The notes under the pieces were generated by a model. The model worked only from the letters and a program-made list of their open reading frames with translations. It was not told where the DNA came from and did not search any database. A program made the position numbers and the translations under genes. From Oscillospiraceae bacterium HV4-5-C5C (lineage in GTDB: Bacteria > Bacillota > Clostridia > Saccharofermentanales > Fastidiosipilaceae): a DNA stretch of 64,000 nt. The stretch spans positions 186,001 to 250,000 of the forward strand of contig JAAVLZ010000001.1 in assembly GCA_012034405.1 (NCBI GenBank). The letters are read 5' to 3'. Below, one piece after another: positions 1 through 8,817 of this stretch. Each line of letters begins with the position of its first letter. Within the stretch, counting starts at the first letter, position 1.

Positions 1-1482
1 TTTTTCTCTGACTTCGCTCATAATCCCGTCCTTGAGCCGGTCCAGCAAATGGCCTCCGCCGACTTCGCGCAGGGCTGCTTCCGCAGCCTCCCGGGTAATC
101 GCCGGATCGTTCAGACTGATATTGCTGTAAATGGTACCGGTAAACAGGAAAGGTTCCTGCAATACCAGGGCCATTTGGCTGCGCAGGCTGTCCATATCCA
201 GTTCATTCAGGGGACGGCCGTCAAAGCAGATCCGGCCGGCCTGCGGCTCATAAAAGTGAAAGAGCAGGTTCATGATGGTGCTTTTGCCGGAGCCCGTCTG
301 GCCCACAAAGGCAACGGTCTGCCCCGGTTCCACTTCAAAATCCACCGCCTGCAGAACTTTTTCTGTCTTGTAGGCAAAGGTCACTGTTTCAAAGCTAAGC
401 GCACCCCGGAGGACCGCGGGACTGGTTTTCCGTGACGGTTTGAGGGGTTCTTTAAGCAACTCAAAAATATGATCCGCAGCGCCGTTGGCTCGTTCCAGGT
501 CGCCGATACGGGACATGGCATTTTGCATCTGGCCGTAAAACTTAATCATATAGTCGATAAAAACATAAACCGAACCGATCGGTACCAGGTAGCGGCCGCT
601 GATCTGGCCGTAACCAAAATAGAGCATGGCCAGCCCCAGAACAACATATTGTAAGGCACTGGTCGCATTGTAGGCACTGTAGCTGAAGAGCTTGGTCATG
701 TTGTAGCCTTGTTTATAGACTTCATCGTTGACTGTTTTAAACTCCTGGCTGAAGCGAGCCTCCTGATTGAGGGTCTGAACCACTTCCATATTCTGGATGG
801 TTTCATTCAGATTCGCGTTCAGGCGGCTCAGGCCTCTGCGATAGTCACGGTTGTAGGCAGCGGATTTGTTTTTAAAATCGCGGATCAGCCAGAGCAGCAA
901 GGGCAGGGGCAAGGCTGCCAGGATAATAAACACGGGTTCGATCCAGTACAGCGAAATAAAAATGGCCGCGCCGTAAATCACAGCTGTGGCCAGCTGCGAC
1001 AAAACCACATCAAACAGTACCTTAACGGCCTTGGTATCATTGGTGATCCGTGAAACCACTGTCCCTGCCGGTAAGTTGTCAAAATAGGCTACCGGCAGCT
1101 GCTGAACATGGTTAAATACATCCCGTTGCATATCCCAGCTGATCAGGTTGGAGGACTTTTGAAAAAACCAGGTACTGCCGTAGCGCAGGGCAGAACCTGC
1201 AATATTGCAGGCAAAATATGCCAGCAGCATGCCGATAAAAACACTGGCCAGCCGCATACCTATCCCCTCTACCAGCTCACCGTCCAGGATGCGTCCGATA
1301 ATCCAGGGGCCCAGTAAATCTGCTCCGATAGCGCCGACGGTCAACACAAAGCCCAGTAACAGGGGCGCGCGCCGCTGTTTGATATAATGCCACAACCGCC
1401 GGTTGCGGAAGCGCCGGTTGGATTGTTCCGCCGCGCGGCGCTCTTTTTTGGAGGTGCCTGCCTCCGCTGTTTGATTAGTCAT
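1..1482 (-). CDS. ABC exporter half-transporter (ATP-binding/permease), second subunit, cut by the left edge
   Basis: Half of a probable heterodimeric multidrug-type ABC exporter of the cytoplasmic membrane. 494 residues are visible, starting MTNQTAEAGT. A basic N-terminal tail leads into a six-helix type-1 exporter domain, then the nucleotide-binding domain with Walker A GQTGSGKST near residue 394 and the Q-loop LVLQEPF near 437. The frame is open to base 1 (last visible residues SEVREK), so signature motif, Walker B and stop lie outside. The start ATG (1482-1480) overlaps the stop of the upstream half-transporter by 8 bp, so the two are translationally coupled and surely pair. The partner has a degenerate catalytic site, so this subunit should hold the intact one, but that part is off the edge. 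Confidence 0.93.
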   Translation of the reverse strand, partial: MTNQTAEAGTSKKERRAAEQSNRRFRNRRLWHYIKQRRAPLLLGFVLTVGAIGADLLGPWIIGRILDGELVEGIGMRLASVFIGMLLAYFACNIAGSALRYGSTWFFQKSSNLISWDMQRDVFNHVQQLPVAYFDNLPAGTVVSRITNDTKAVKVLFDVVLSQLATAVIYGAAIFISLYWIEPVFIILAALPLPLLLWLIRDFKNKSAAYNRDYRRGLSRLNANLNETIQNMEVVQTLNQEARFSQEFKTVNDEVYKQGYNMTKLFSYSAYNATSALQYVVLGLAMLYFGYGQISGRYLVPIGSVYVFIDYMIKFYGQMQNAMSRIGDLERANGAADHIFELLKEPLKPSRKTSPAVLRGALSFETVTFAYKTEKVLQAVDFEVEPGQTVAFVGQTGSGKSTIMNLLFHFYEPQAGRICFDGRPLNELDMDSLRSQMALVLQEPFLFTGTIYSNISLNDPAITREAAEAALREVGGGHLLDRLKDGIMSEVREK

Positions 1483-3277
1483 CAATAAATACCTCTTGTA
1501 TAATGGCAGTCTCCTGCCGGTCAGCCTGGGCGTCTTTTAATTGCAGCTGCTGGCGGTTGAACTGCCGGCGGTACCAGCCATCCTGAGCCATTAGCTGATT
1601 GTGGCTGCCTGCTGCCTGAATCCGGCCATTCTCCAGCACCAAAATCAGATCCGCGTGCATAACCGCAGATATGCGATGAGCGCTGATCAAAGTGGTTTTC
1701 CCTTGCCGGGTCTCCCGGATCGCTGTCAGGATATGGCTTTCCGTCGTAGCGTCCACGGCGGAAAGGCTGTCATCCAGAATCAGGATTTCCGGATCCTTCA
1801 GCAGCGCCCGCGCAATCGCGATGCGCTGTTTCTGACCGCCCGATAAGGCAATGCCCCGCTCTCCGGCCAGCGTTTTCAGGCCTTCAGGCAATTGCGCCAG
1901 ATCCTTGCTGAAATCAGCCACCCGGCAGGCTTCCTCTATAGATAAGTGCTGCGAACCATCCTCTGCCTCACCCAGACGGATGTTTTCCTCGATCGTGCGC
2001 GAGAATAAAACCGGTTGCTGGGGGACATAGCCAATATGTGCCCGGATAGACTGGATCTGATATTGTTCAGCGGATACGCCGCCTAGCAGCAGTTGTCCCT
2101 GCTCCAGGGGATAAAAGCGCAGCAGCTGCTTAAGCAGGGTGGTTTTGCCGGACCCGACCGGGCCTACCAGTCCCAGGCTCTGTCCTGGGTTTATGGTAAA
2201 GCTGAGGTCACTGAGCGCGGGCTGCTTCTGACCGGGATAGCTGAAGGTCAGATGAGCAAAAGTCAGGCTGCCCCCGCCAGGATACGGTCTGGCGGACGGG
2301 CTGTCCACGACATCTTCCGGGTAAGCTTCCACCTCATTAACCCTTTCAGCTGAGGCCAGTCCCTGTTCAGACACGTTAATAAAATCTCCCAGCGCAAACA
2401 TCGGCCAGCTAAGCATGCCCAGATAGAAAATAAAGGTAACCATCTGTCCTACGGTCAGGCTGCCGCGTCCGATCAGGGCCGCGCCATACAGCAAAGCAAT
2501 GACATAGCATAAGCTGGGTATGATACGCGACAGCGGGGCAAACAAGGCGTTGATGCGCACCACTGCCATATTTTTGCGGAACAAGTGGTCAGCTGTCTGA
2601 TCAAAGCTCTGTTCTGAGCGCTGCTCCATGCCAAAAGCGCGGATGACTCTGACACCGGAGATGTTCTCCAGAACATCATCATTCATGTGGTCAAAAGCCT
2701 GCTGAGCTTCATCATAACGGCGATTCAAAATGGCACCGACCCGCCTGGCTCCCACAATCAGCAGCGGCAGCGGCAAGATTGACAGCAGGGTCAGCCGCCA
2801 GTCAACCGAGACGGCCATCACCACCACAATTGAAATAGGATGCACGGTTGAATCCAGAAGCGTCATCACCCCGTAGCCGGCCACATCACTGAGTGACTGG
2901 ACATCATTGGTCGCTTTTCCCATCAGCGAGCCCGTGCTGTTTTTAGCAAAAAAAGGCGGGCTTTGCAGCAGGAACTTGGCAATCAACCGGCTGCGGGTCT
3001 CCCGTCCGATCACGTCAGACGCTTTGAAGATCAGCAGCTGCCAGATCAGATTATCCAGATACAGCAGCACAATTAGGACCAGTAAACCGGACAGCAGCTG
3101 GAACAGCTGAGTTAACGTCAGATTACCGGCGTTCAGCCGGTCAGCTATGTAACCCACCGCCCAGGGGGGTATTAAGACCAGCAGGTAATTCAGGATGGTA
3201 AATGTGATCCCGATCATGTATTCCCGCCGGTAGATATGAAAGAACCAGCTCAGGTTCGCCTTCAGTTTGCGCAGCAT
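1475..3277 (-). CDS. ABC exporter half-transporter (ATP-binding/permease), first subunit, degenerate catalytic site
   Basis: 600-residue type-1 ABC exporter subunit: membrane domain about residues 1-320, Walker A GPVGSGKTT near 375, signature LSGGQKQRIAIARALL near 480, Walker B LILDDSLSAVD near 497 and the H-loop SAHRISA near 532. The residue after the Walker B aspartate is Asp, not the usual catalytic Glu. This is characteristic of the non-canonical half of heterodimers such as BmrC/BmrD, TM287/288 and LmrCD. The ATG is preceded by ACGGAGTAGGAT. It is the first structural gene of the transcription unit and follows a leader peptide and terminator (3306-3585). The context and pairing suggest a drug exporter; the substrate cannot be read from sequence. 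Confidence 0.95.
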   Translation of the reverse strand: MLRKLKANLSWFFHIYRREYMIGITFTILNYLLVLIPPWAVGYIADRLNAGNLTLTQLFQLLSGLLVLIVLLYLDNLIWQLLIFKASDVIGRETRSRLIAKFLLQSPPFFAKNSTGSLMGKATNDVQSLSDVAGYGVMTLLDSTVHPISIVVVMAVSVDWRLTLLSILPLPLLIVGARRVGAILNRRYDEAQQAFDHMNDDVLENISGVRVIRAFGMEQRSEQSFDQTADHLFRKNMAVVRINALFAPLSRIIPSLCYVIALLYGAALIGRGSLTVGQMVTFIFYLGMLSWPMFALGDFINVSEQGLASAERVNEVEAYPEDVVDSPSARPYPGGGSLTFAHLTFSYPGQKQPALSDLSFTINPGQSLGLVGPVGSGKTTLLKQLLRFYPLEQGQLLLGGVSAEQYQIQSIRAHIGYVPQQPVLFSRTIEENIRLGEAEDGSQHLSIEEACRVADFSKDLAQLPEGLKTLAGERGIALSGGQKQRIAIARALLKDPEILILDDSLSAVDATTESHILTAIRETRQGKTTLISAHRISAVMHADLILVLENGRIQAAGSHNQLMAQDGWYRRQFNRQQLQLKDAQADRQETAIIQEVFIDD

Positions 3278-3305
3278 AGATCCTACTCCGTTTCAATTAT
3301 CAGGC

Positions 3306-3337
3306 ACAAAAAAAGCACAGCCTCCACAGCTGTGCCC
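3306..3337 (-). terminator. Intrinsic terminator (attenuator) before the ABC exporter genes
   Basis: On the minus strand the stem GCACAG / CTGTGC (3335-3330 with 3320-3315) is followed at once by seven T residues (3314-3308). It ends about 30 bases before the exporter start codon, so transcripts initiated at 3550 should stop here unless antitermination occurs. It cannot serve the upstream operon alone, because the leader promoter and leader peptide lie between. Confidence 0.78.
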
Positions 3338-3346
3338 TTAATCTGT

Positions 3347-3365
3347 GAAGGGGGTCTCCCCCTTC
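3347..3365 (-). promoter_or_regulatory. GC-rich hairpin between leader peptide and terminator
   Basis: A perfect stem of GAAGGGGG and CCCCCTTC closes a three-base loop (minus strand). It begins 22 bases after the leader peptide stop and lies just before the terminator hairpin. Its position fits a switch element (anti-terminator partner or pause hairpin) in ribosome-mediated attenuation; which role it has cannot be decided by eye. Confidence 0.5.
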
Positions 3366-3387
3366 ATCTCTGAAACCGGATTCTCTG

Positions 3388-3510
3388 TCAGGCAGTCTGA
3401 AGCTGACGGCAGGAATGGTCAGAAAGGAAGGCAGGAGCAGATCTTATAACCATATGCATAAAGTTGATGGTGCGGTATCTATCCGCATCAGCGTAATCAT
3501 CACGATACAT
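3388..3510 (-). CDS. Leader peptide of the ABC exporter operon (40 aa), putative attenuator peptide
   Basis: A short reading frame starts MYRDDYADAD and ends CRQLQTA before a TGA at 3390-3388. It has one of the best ribosome binding sites in the window: AAAGGAGGAG lies about 8 bases before the ATG. It sits about 40 bases downstream of a good promoter and 50 bases before an intrinsic terminator that precedes the transporter gene. This matches the layout of bmrB-bmrCD in Bacillus subtilis, where ribosome stalling on a small leader ORF under translation-targeting antibiotics prevents termination and induces a heterodimeric exporter. The layout is seen; the mechanism is inferred by analogy. The peptide has no signal or membrane segment, so its role is probably only to be translated. 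Confidence 0.72.
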   Translation of the reverse strand: MYRDDYADADRYRTINFMHMVIRSAPAFLSDHSCRQLQTA

Positions 3511-3556
3511 AAGTCACACTCCTCCTTTCTTTTGTACTAAAAATCAATGCCTGACT

Positions 3557-3585
3557 ATGATAACAATGCCTTGTCGCAGCGTCAA
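3557..3585 (-). promoter_or_regulatory. Sigma-A-type promoter of the leader peptide/ABC exporter unit
   Basis: On the minus strand TTGACG (3585-3580) and TATCAT (3562-3557) are separated by exactly 17 bases. Transcription would start near 3550, about 40 bases before the leader peptide ATG. The promoter lies downstream of the preceding operon, so the exporter unit can be transcribed independently. Confidence 0.75.
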
Positions 3586-3645
3586 TCAGGCTTTTTATAA
3601 ATCAGGGCACTTTCTGTTCACTGTAACACAAGTTACTGTGGCGCA

Positions 3646-5157
3646 TCATTTTAAACGATCAGCCAGCTGTTTTAAGACCTGATCCAATTGCCGGGAAGCC
3701 TGAGTCAGGTCAGCCTGGCCGGAATCAGGCACGGCCGGCTGGTCGGGTCCCAGCTCTGCCCACGCGCCGTAGCGGCAGGTCTCATACACGGCGGCCAGTA
3801 AAGCCGGATCGGGGTCGGTCGCAGGCAGCGGCTGCTTAAGGCAGCGACGGACGGTAGTATCCGGCGGCAGCGGCTGTTCAGCCTGGTCAAGCCATTGTAA
3901 TAACAGGCAGACACCCCGGCGAAAGTGTCCGGCATCAGGCGGGAGCAAAGCGGTTCGGCGATATCGCCGGTAGTCGCGCAGCCACAGGCGCTGCCACCGT
4001 CCATGGGATTTCCGGCCGCTTTGAGGCCGGCTGGATTTACTGATAGAGCTGTAGGCATCCGTAAAAGCCAGATTATGATCGCCGCTGTTGATACCCCGAT
4101 CCCGCAGCTGCAGCAGCTTCTGCAGTTGCTTTTTGATAAAGGCCGCCGCTCGTTTCAGGGCGGTCTGGATCTGCCGCCGGTAGCGCCAGAGCAAATAGAG
4201 CAGCGCCAGGAGAATTAATACATAAAAAGCATACTCTAGTAGTCTGGACAATAGCGAGTCACTGGTCTGGGGTGCCTGCAGTCCCTGCGTTTCTGCCGGT
4301 TCGGTTTCCATTGACTGCGAATCCGGCAGCAAGCGGCTCAAAAAAGCCGCTATTACCTGAATCAGCCATCTGATGGTCTGCCAGATCCAATTTAATAGCG
4401 CCGCTATCGGCCGGCGCAGCAGGTATAGACATGGCAAAACAAGCATGAGCAGCAGGGTCTTAAAAAAATTGCTGCGCCGCAAAGCCTCTGATACCGTTTC
4501 CTGATTAGCCGCTGATTGCAGCAAATCTTCCAGATGCGTCTGGTTTTGAGTCAGGAAAAAGGCGATTAACGATAAAAAGAGATCCAGCATCAAGCAGGGT
4601 TCGATGGCCAGGGGGAAGCTATTGCCAGAGTTCAGTAACATGACCAGTGCCGAGGTCACGATCAGCGTTATTAAGGACGCGCTCCGATAAAGGGCGTTAT
4701 AAGGCCAGAAAGCCATGCGATAGAACAGGAACGTCAGCAAGAACGCCGCCACACATGCAAAGATCCGCAGGTACCAGGGCTGTCCCGCAGCGCTGGTACC
4801 TGCACCTACCAGTAAGACTGAGAATAACGCCCAGACCCCCTGCAATATATTGCGCAGCAACTGACGCTGCCCTGCTTTAGCCCGCCAGAGCCGGGCCAGG
4901 CCCCGGTTCAGGCCCAGGCCTGTCAGCGCTAAGCCTAAGGTGAGGCCAAAGTTGCCCAGAAGCTCCGGCCAGGTGATTTGTATGGTCGTCATACCGCTGA
5001 CCATAAACAAATAGAGGAAATGGACAGGGAAATACAGGCCGGATACGGCCAATAAGTTGATGATCTTTATGGCCAGCAGCAGCGGACTTAACGATCTGGA
5101 TTCTGTTGTCCTGTTCTGCTGGTCAGACGGTTGCGCGGGGCGGTCAGCTCGTCTCAT
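3646..5157 (-). CDS. Multi-pass membrane protein, C-terminal region resembling DUF4129
   Basis: 503 residues with about nine hydrophobic segments: a cluster in residues 25-205, two more around 230-290, and one near 310-325 (LEYAFYVLILLALLYLLWRY). A soluble, basic C-terminal part of about 150 residues contains RYRRTALLPPDAGHFRRGV, like the DUF4129 region that often ends MoxR/DUF58-operon proteins. It is the last gene of a three-gene operon: its ATG overlaps the DUF58 stop by 4 bp (ATGA). Membership in a membrane-associated chaperone or envelope-assembly system is inferred from context; no enzymatic motif is visible. The transglutaminase gene often found in such operons is not here. Confidence 0.85.
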   Translation of the reverse strand: MRRADRPAQPSDQQNRTTESRSLSPLLLAIKIINLLAVSGLYFPVHFLYLFMVSGMTTIQITWPELLGNFGLTLGLALTGLGLNRGLARLWRAKAGQRQLLRNILQGVWALFSVLLVGAGTSAAGQPWYLRIFACVAAFLLTFLFYRMAFWPYNALYRSASLITLIVTSALVMLLNSGNSFPLAIEPCLMLDLFLSLIAFFLTQNQTHLEDLLQSAANQETVSEALRRSNFFKTLLLMLVLPCLYLLRRPIAALLNWIWQTIRWLIQVIAAFLSRLLPDSQSMETEPAETQGLQAPQTSDSLLSRLLEYAFYVLILLALLYLLWRYRRQIQTALKRAAAFIKKQLQKLLQLRDRGINSGDHNLAFTDAYSSISKSSRPQSGRKSHGRWQRLWLRDYRRYRRTALLPPDAGHFRRGVCLLLQWLDQAEQPLPPDTTVRRCLKQPLPATDPDPALLAAVYETCRYGAWAELGPDQPAVPDSGQADLTQASRQLDQVLKQLADRLK

Positions 5158-6476
5158 CTGGCCGTTCCCCCTTCGGCCGCCGTGGCTTTTGCCGCGGCGG
5201 CTTTATCCTCCGCCATTTGCCGGCTCAGCTGATAAAGCGGCAGCAGTTCTATGACGCCCTGATCAATCCAGGTCTGCAGTTTATCCTGCGCTTCCGGCTG
5301 TGGTAAAGCCAGCAGAGCTAATCTTATGTGCTGACCCTGGCTATGCCAGCGGCGGCAAACCGCGGCAGCTTGCTCATCCAGATACGGCGAAAGTAAGATG
5401 ACATCCGTCGCGACCAGTTGCGGCGCCAGCGCTTCCATAAATTGCGGCAGCGGCAAGCTGGCTTCAGTGTCCAGGCAAGCCAGAATTCTGAGCAAATCCC
5501 GCACGTGCTCCTGTCCCTGACCGCTGCGGCTTAAAATATAGTCGGCTTCCGCCTGCTTTGAACGGTTGTCTTTCCCGGACCAAACCGGGGTCAGCAGGCC
5601 GGCGCGGCCTGAACCGGGGTTGGGGGAAGCGCCGCGTTTAGGCCGGTAGATCGGGGCTGATTTCTGCAGCCGGCCGTTAACCGCCAGTTGTACCGGCAGG
5701 CCGCCGGCCGCCAGGTTTTGATCTAAAAAGGTAGCTGCCAGTCTCACCGCCAGGGAAAAATCAGTATCATTATGGCTGAACCAGTCCAGCAGGGTATGCT
5801 GCTCCAGATTCAAAACAATGGTTACGCTTTGCTGTGAGCTATCCGCGTACTGGCTGACCATCATCTGCCCGCTTAAAGCCGTAGCATACCAGTGAATATC
5901 CCTCAGAGACTCTCGACCTTCATAGGCCTTGATGCCGTTTGGCCAGAATGGATCCGGAACATAGCGCCGCCGCACCGCCATGTCACCATATAATGACTGA
6001 TATTGAAAAGGGAAATCGGCCTGCAGCAACGGCCGGGGCAAAACCGTAATAAAACGGTCAATCATGACCGCATCCGACAAGGTAACAAAGCCCAGCAAAT
6101 CGGAAGATAGCAAAAGGGCTTTATAAACACCCGGCCGGCCAAAGTGGTCACAGGTAACATGCCAGCTGCGGCGAACACTCTGCCAGCCGTGCAGAACAAA
6201 AACACCCTTGACCAGTTTCAGCCGGTCAGTTGTGACAGAGGTCGACTGCGCAAAAGACAAGCTGGGCGACACCACCAGCTCTGATTTCAACCAAGGTAAG
6301 GGCAGGCGCCGCTGGTTGCTGACCTCTTCAATCAAGTCCAGTGTCTCCCCCTCAAAAAGCTCCTCTTTACCTGGATAACAGCGATAATGGACACTACGGA
6401 GACCTGCCTGGCGGAAAATCCGGTCCTGTACCCCAATAAATACCGCAATCAGCAGCAAAACCGCCAGGTAAATCAT
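5154..6476 (-). CDS. DUF58 family protein
   Basis: 440 residues. An N-terminal hydrophobic segment (residues 1-17, YLAVLLLIAVFIGVQ) is followed by a beta-rich region and then the DUF58 core around residues 165-215. That core contains DPFWPNGIKAYEGRESLRDI and HWYATALSGQMMVSQY. DUF58 proteins are encoded next to MoxR AAA+ ATPases and often carry a VWA-like fold. The start ATG overlaps the MoxR stop (ATGA) and its own stop overlaps the next gene in the same way, giving tight translational coupling. Its exact job in the MoxR system is not established. Confidence 0.93.
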   Translation of the reverse strand: MIYLAVLLLIAVFIGVQDRIFRQAGLRSVHYRCYPGKEELFEGETLDLIEEVSNQRRLPLPWLKSELVVSPSLSFAQSTSVTTDRLKLVKGVFVLHGWQSVRRSWHVTCDHFGRPGVYKALLLSSDLLGFVTLSDAVMIDRFITVLPRPLLQADFPFQYQSLYGDMAVRRRYVPDPFWPNGIKAYEGRESLRDIHWYATALSGQMMVSQYADSSQQSVTIVLNLEQHTLLDWFSHNDTDFSLAVRLAATFLDQNLAAGGLPVQLAVNGRLQKSAPIYRPKRGASPNPGSGRAGLLTPVWSGKDNRSKQAEADYILSRSGQGQEHVRDLLRILACLDTEASLPLPQFMEALAPQLVATDVILLSPYLDEQAAAVCRRWHSQGQHIRLALLALPQPEAQDKLQTWIDQGVIELLPLYQLSRQMAEDKAAAAKATAAEGGTAR

Positions 6477-7501
6477 AAGCGTCCCGGACTGGCCAGCGCG
6501 GCGGCCGCGGCAGCCGTCTGCTGTTTGTAGGCTTCAGTCGGCACTTGAGTAGAGGCCAGTAACTCTTCTACCCGCTGCCGCTGACTGGCCGGACCGGCAT
6601 TCAGCTGATGCTGTCTGAGCAATAAGCGGTGTGACAGCACCTGAACCGCCACCGCCTGGACATGGTCCGGCGTAACAAAGGCCTGGCCGCAAAGGCAGGC
6701 CCGGGCTTTGGCCGCCCGCTGCAAAGCAAGCGCCGCGCGCGGACTTAAGCCCAGCAGCAAGCGGTCCTCATCCTCTCTGGTCTGCCGGACCAGGTCCAGT
6801 ATGTAATCACGTACGGCCTGACCGACCGGTATGGCTGCCGCTTTGGCCTGCCAGGCTAAAACTTGCCGCGCGCTCAGACAAGGGTGCAGGTTTTGCTGAG
6901 GCTGACCATCACCATAGCTTTCCAGCATCCGCGCTTCAGCGTCCCGGTCAGGGTAGCCCATGGACAGGCGCATCAAAAAGCGGTCCAGCTGAGCCTCCGG
7001 CAGCGGAAAGGTTCCTAAGGTTTCCACCGGATTCTGGGTAGCTATAACCATAAACGGGTCCGGCAAAGGATAGGTGCGTCCGTCAACGGAGACCTGGTGC
7101 TCCTCCATGGCCTCCAGCAAGCTGGATTGGGTCCGTGGGGTAGCGCGGTTTATTTCATCAGCCAGCACGATCTGACTGAAGACTGAACCCTGCCTGAAAA
7201 CAAATTCACCGGACTTTTGATTAAAGACATTAATACCGGAGATCTCTGAAGGGAGCAAGTCCGGCGTAAACTGAATCCGCTGAAAACTCAGTTCCAGTGA
7301 TTGCGCCATAGCCTTGGCCAGACTGGTTTTACCAGTACCGGGCACGTCCTCCAGCAAAACATGACCGCCGGCCAGAAGCGCGGTCAGCAGGTCCACGATC
7401 ACCGCCTGCTTGCCCATAATCACCTGTTCCAGCTGGTTTACTAAGGGGCGGAAATCTTCACTAATCTGTACTGACATAGTTGTGGTATCACGCGTGTCCA
7501 A
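6473..7501 (-). CDS. MoxR-family AAA+ ATPase
   Basis: 342 residues with a complete AAA+ core: Walker A DVPGTGKTSLAKAMA near residue 58, Walker B LADEINRATPRTQ near 113, and sensor 1 VIATQNPVETLGTFPLPEAQ near 154. MoxR ATPases act as chaperones or activators of partner proteins, and DUF58 proteins are the usual operon partner. A TTG at 7501 is preferred as start because GGGAGGAG lies about 8 bases upstream; the first ATG at 7477 has no binding site. It is the first gene of the moxR-DUF58-membrane protein operon. Confidence 0.94.
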   Translation of the reverse strand: MDTRDTTTMSVQISEDFRPLVNQLEQVIMGKQAVIVDLLTALLAGGHVLLEDVPGTGKTSLAKAMAQSLELSFQRIQFTPDLLPSEISGINVFNQKSGEFVFRQGSVFSQIVLADEINRATPRTQSSLLEAMEEHQVSVDGRTYPLPDPFMVIATQNPVETLGTFPLPEAQLDRFLMRLSMGYPDRDAEARMLESYGDGQPQQNLHPCLSARQVLAWQAKAAAIPVGQAVRDYILDLVRQTREDEDRLLLGLSPRAALALQRAAKARACLCGQAFVTPDHVQAVAVQVLSHRLLLRQHQLNAGPASQRQRVEELLASTQVPTEAYKQQTAAAAAALASPGRL

Positions 7502-7770
7502 GCTTCAGTCTCCTCCCGACGGGAAACATCCCGGCGCGGCGATCCCGGTGCTGGATAAACAGCAGTTATCACAGCTGGCCGGCTTCGCTGAATGTATTTT
7601 TATATCAGTATATACAGCGAGGCAGGCTTTGTCAGCTGATTCAGACAAACTTTGGAGCCAGGAAGCGGCAGGCTGACCTGGGACTGCCTGATCGGTGAGG
7701 CCTGCCTCAGCCAAATCAGGTATGCCAGATAGCAGGCAGAAAACCGGCCAAATTACCGCGCGCGGGTCAG
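7502..7770. other. Intergenic region between moxR and modC
   Basis: About 270 bases without a credible gene. It holds the moxR ribosome binding site and must hold the moxR promoter, but no convincing -35/-10 pair could be chosen. No terminator with a T-tract follows modC. Confidence 0.5.
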
Positions 7771-8817
7771 CTATCCGTCATATAGCAGCAGGATGTTCTC
7801 CGGATTAACCCCCAGGCCTGGCGGGAAGGGCTGAGTTAAATCACGTTTGGGCACGCGCCACCAGACCGGCTGGCTTGATCCGGCCTGGTTCTGCCATCTG
7901 AAGGGCAGGGTCCATTCAAAGGGTTCCTCAACCGGCCGTTCAAAGCAAACCGGATAAAAATTCGTCCGGGCCGCCGGATCAAAAGCGTGCGCCCGGATCC
8001 CCACCGCGGTCAGACCGGGCTCCACCGGCTGTTCAGTTTCAAGCCGGATGCCCCACACAGGCAATTCAATCCGTCTCGGGCCTATGACCCGCGCCGGGGT
8101 AATATTTTTACAGCCTGTGAGGACTGCTGCCCGTGAAGAGCCCGGATCGGCAAATAGTCCGTCTGTGTCCTTCAGGGTCAGCAGCCGTCCCTGGTCAATC
8201 ACGGCAATCTGCTTGCAGAGGTGATAGGCTTCGTCCCGGCTGTGGGTCACCAGGATAGCCGGTTGCTTGAGCTGCTCCAGCAACCCCTCCAGCTCTATCT
8301 GGAGGCGGTCGCGCAGGTGCGTGTCCAGCGCGGCGAAGGGTTCATCCAGCAGCAGCAGCTGAGGCTGACTGACCAGGATTCTGGCCAGCGCCGCGCGTTG
8401 CGCTTCGCCGCCGGAAAGCCTGGCGGGTCGGGAATCTGCCACGGCCTGCAGCTGCAGCAGCTGTAAAGCTTCCTGAAGTCTGGCCTGGCGTCTGGCCCGG
8501 TCAGGCTCACGGCGCAGGCCGCACAAAATATTCTGCCGTACGGTCATGTTAGGAAACAGCGCGTAATTTTGAAACAGATATCCTACATGACGCTGCTGCG
8601 GCGCTAAATTGATATGGTTGTCGGTGTCCAGCAAGACGCGGCCATCCAGGACAATGCGGCCTTCATCCGGCGTCTCTATACCGGCAATACACTTAAGGGT
8701 GTAGCTCTTGCCGCAGCCGGAAGCGCCTAATAAACCCAGGGTGCCCTGCGCGGTGCTGAAGTTTAACTCAAGATCAAACGCAGCCAGTCTTTTGCGGATT
8801 TTTACGGTCAGACTCAT
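7771..8817 (-). CDS. modC: Molybdate ABC transporter ATP-binding protein
   Basis: 348 residues. The NBD has Walker A GASGCGKS near residue 33, signature LSGGEAQRAALARIL near 130, and Walker B LLLLDEPFAALD near 151. A C-terminal region of about 120 residues corresponds to the regulatory/TOBE part. It energises molybdate uptake with ModA and ModB. The ATG overlaps the modB stop by 4 bp. The gene ends with TAG, evidence that TAG is a normal terminator in this genome. It is the last gene of a seven-gene molybdenum operon starting at 14191. Confidence 0.94.
   Translation of the reverse strand: MSLTVKIRKRLAAFDLELNFSTAQGTLGLLGASGCGKSYTLKCIAGIETPDEGRIVLDGRVLLDTDNHINLAPQQRHVGYLFQNYALFPNMTVRQNILCGLRREPDRARRQARLQEALQLLQLQAVADSRPARLSGGEAQRAALARILVSQPQLLLLDEPFAALDTHLRDRLQIELEGLLEQLKQPAILVTHSRDEAYHLCKQIAVIDQGRLLTLKDTDGLFADPGSSRAAVLTGCKNITPARVIGPRRIELPVWGIRLETEQPVEPGLTAVGIRAHAFDPAARTNFYPVCFERPVEEPFEWTLPFRWQNQAGSSQPVWWRVPKRDLTQPFPPGLGVNPENILLLYDG

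Noticed and set aside
3278-3387. The terminator before the exporter as simply the end of the upstream moxR operon
   Set aside because: A new promoter and a leader ORF with strong binding site lie between that operon and the terminator, so it acts on the exporter transcript itself.
7505-7714. 69-codon minus-strand frame upstream of moxR
   Set aside because: No binding site, no motif, Cys/Ser-rich random-looking composition, and it overlaps the region expected to hold the moxR promoter.
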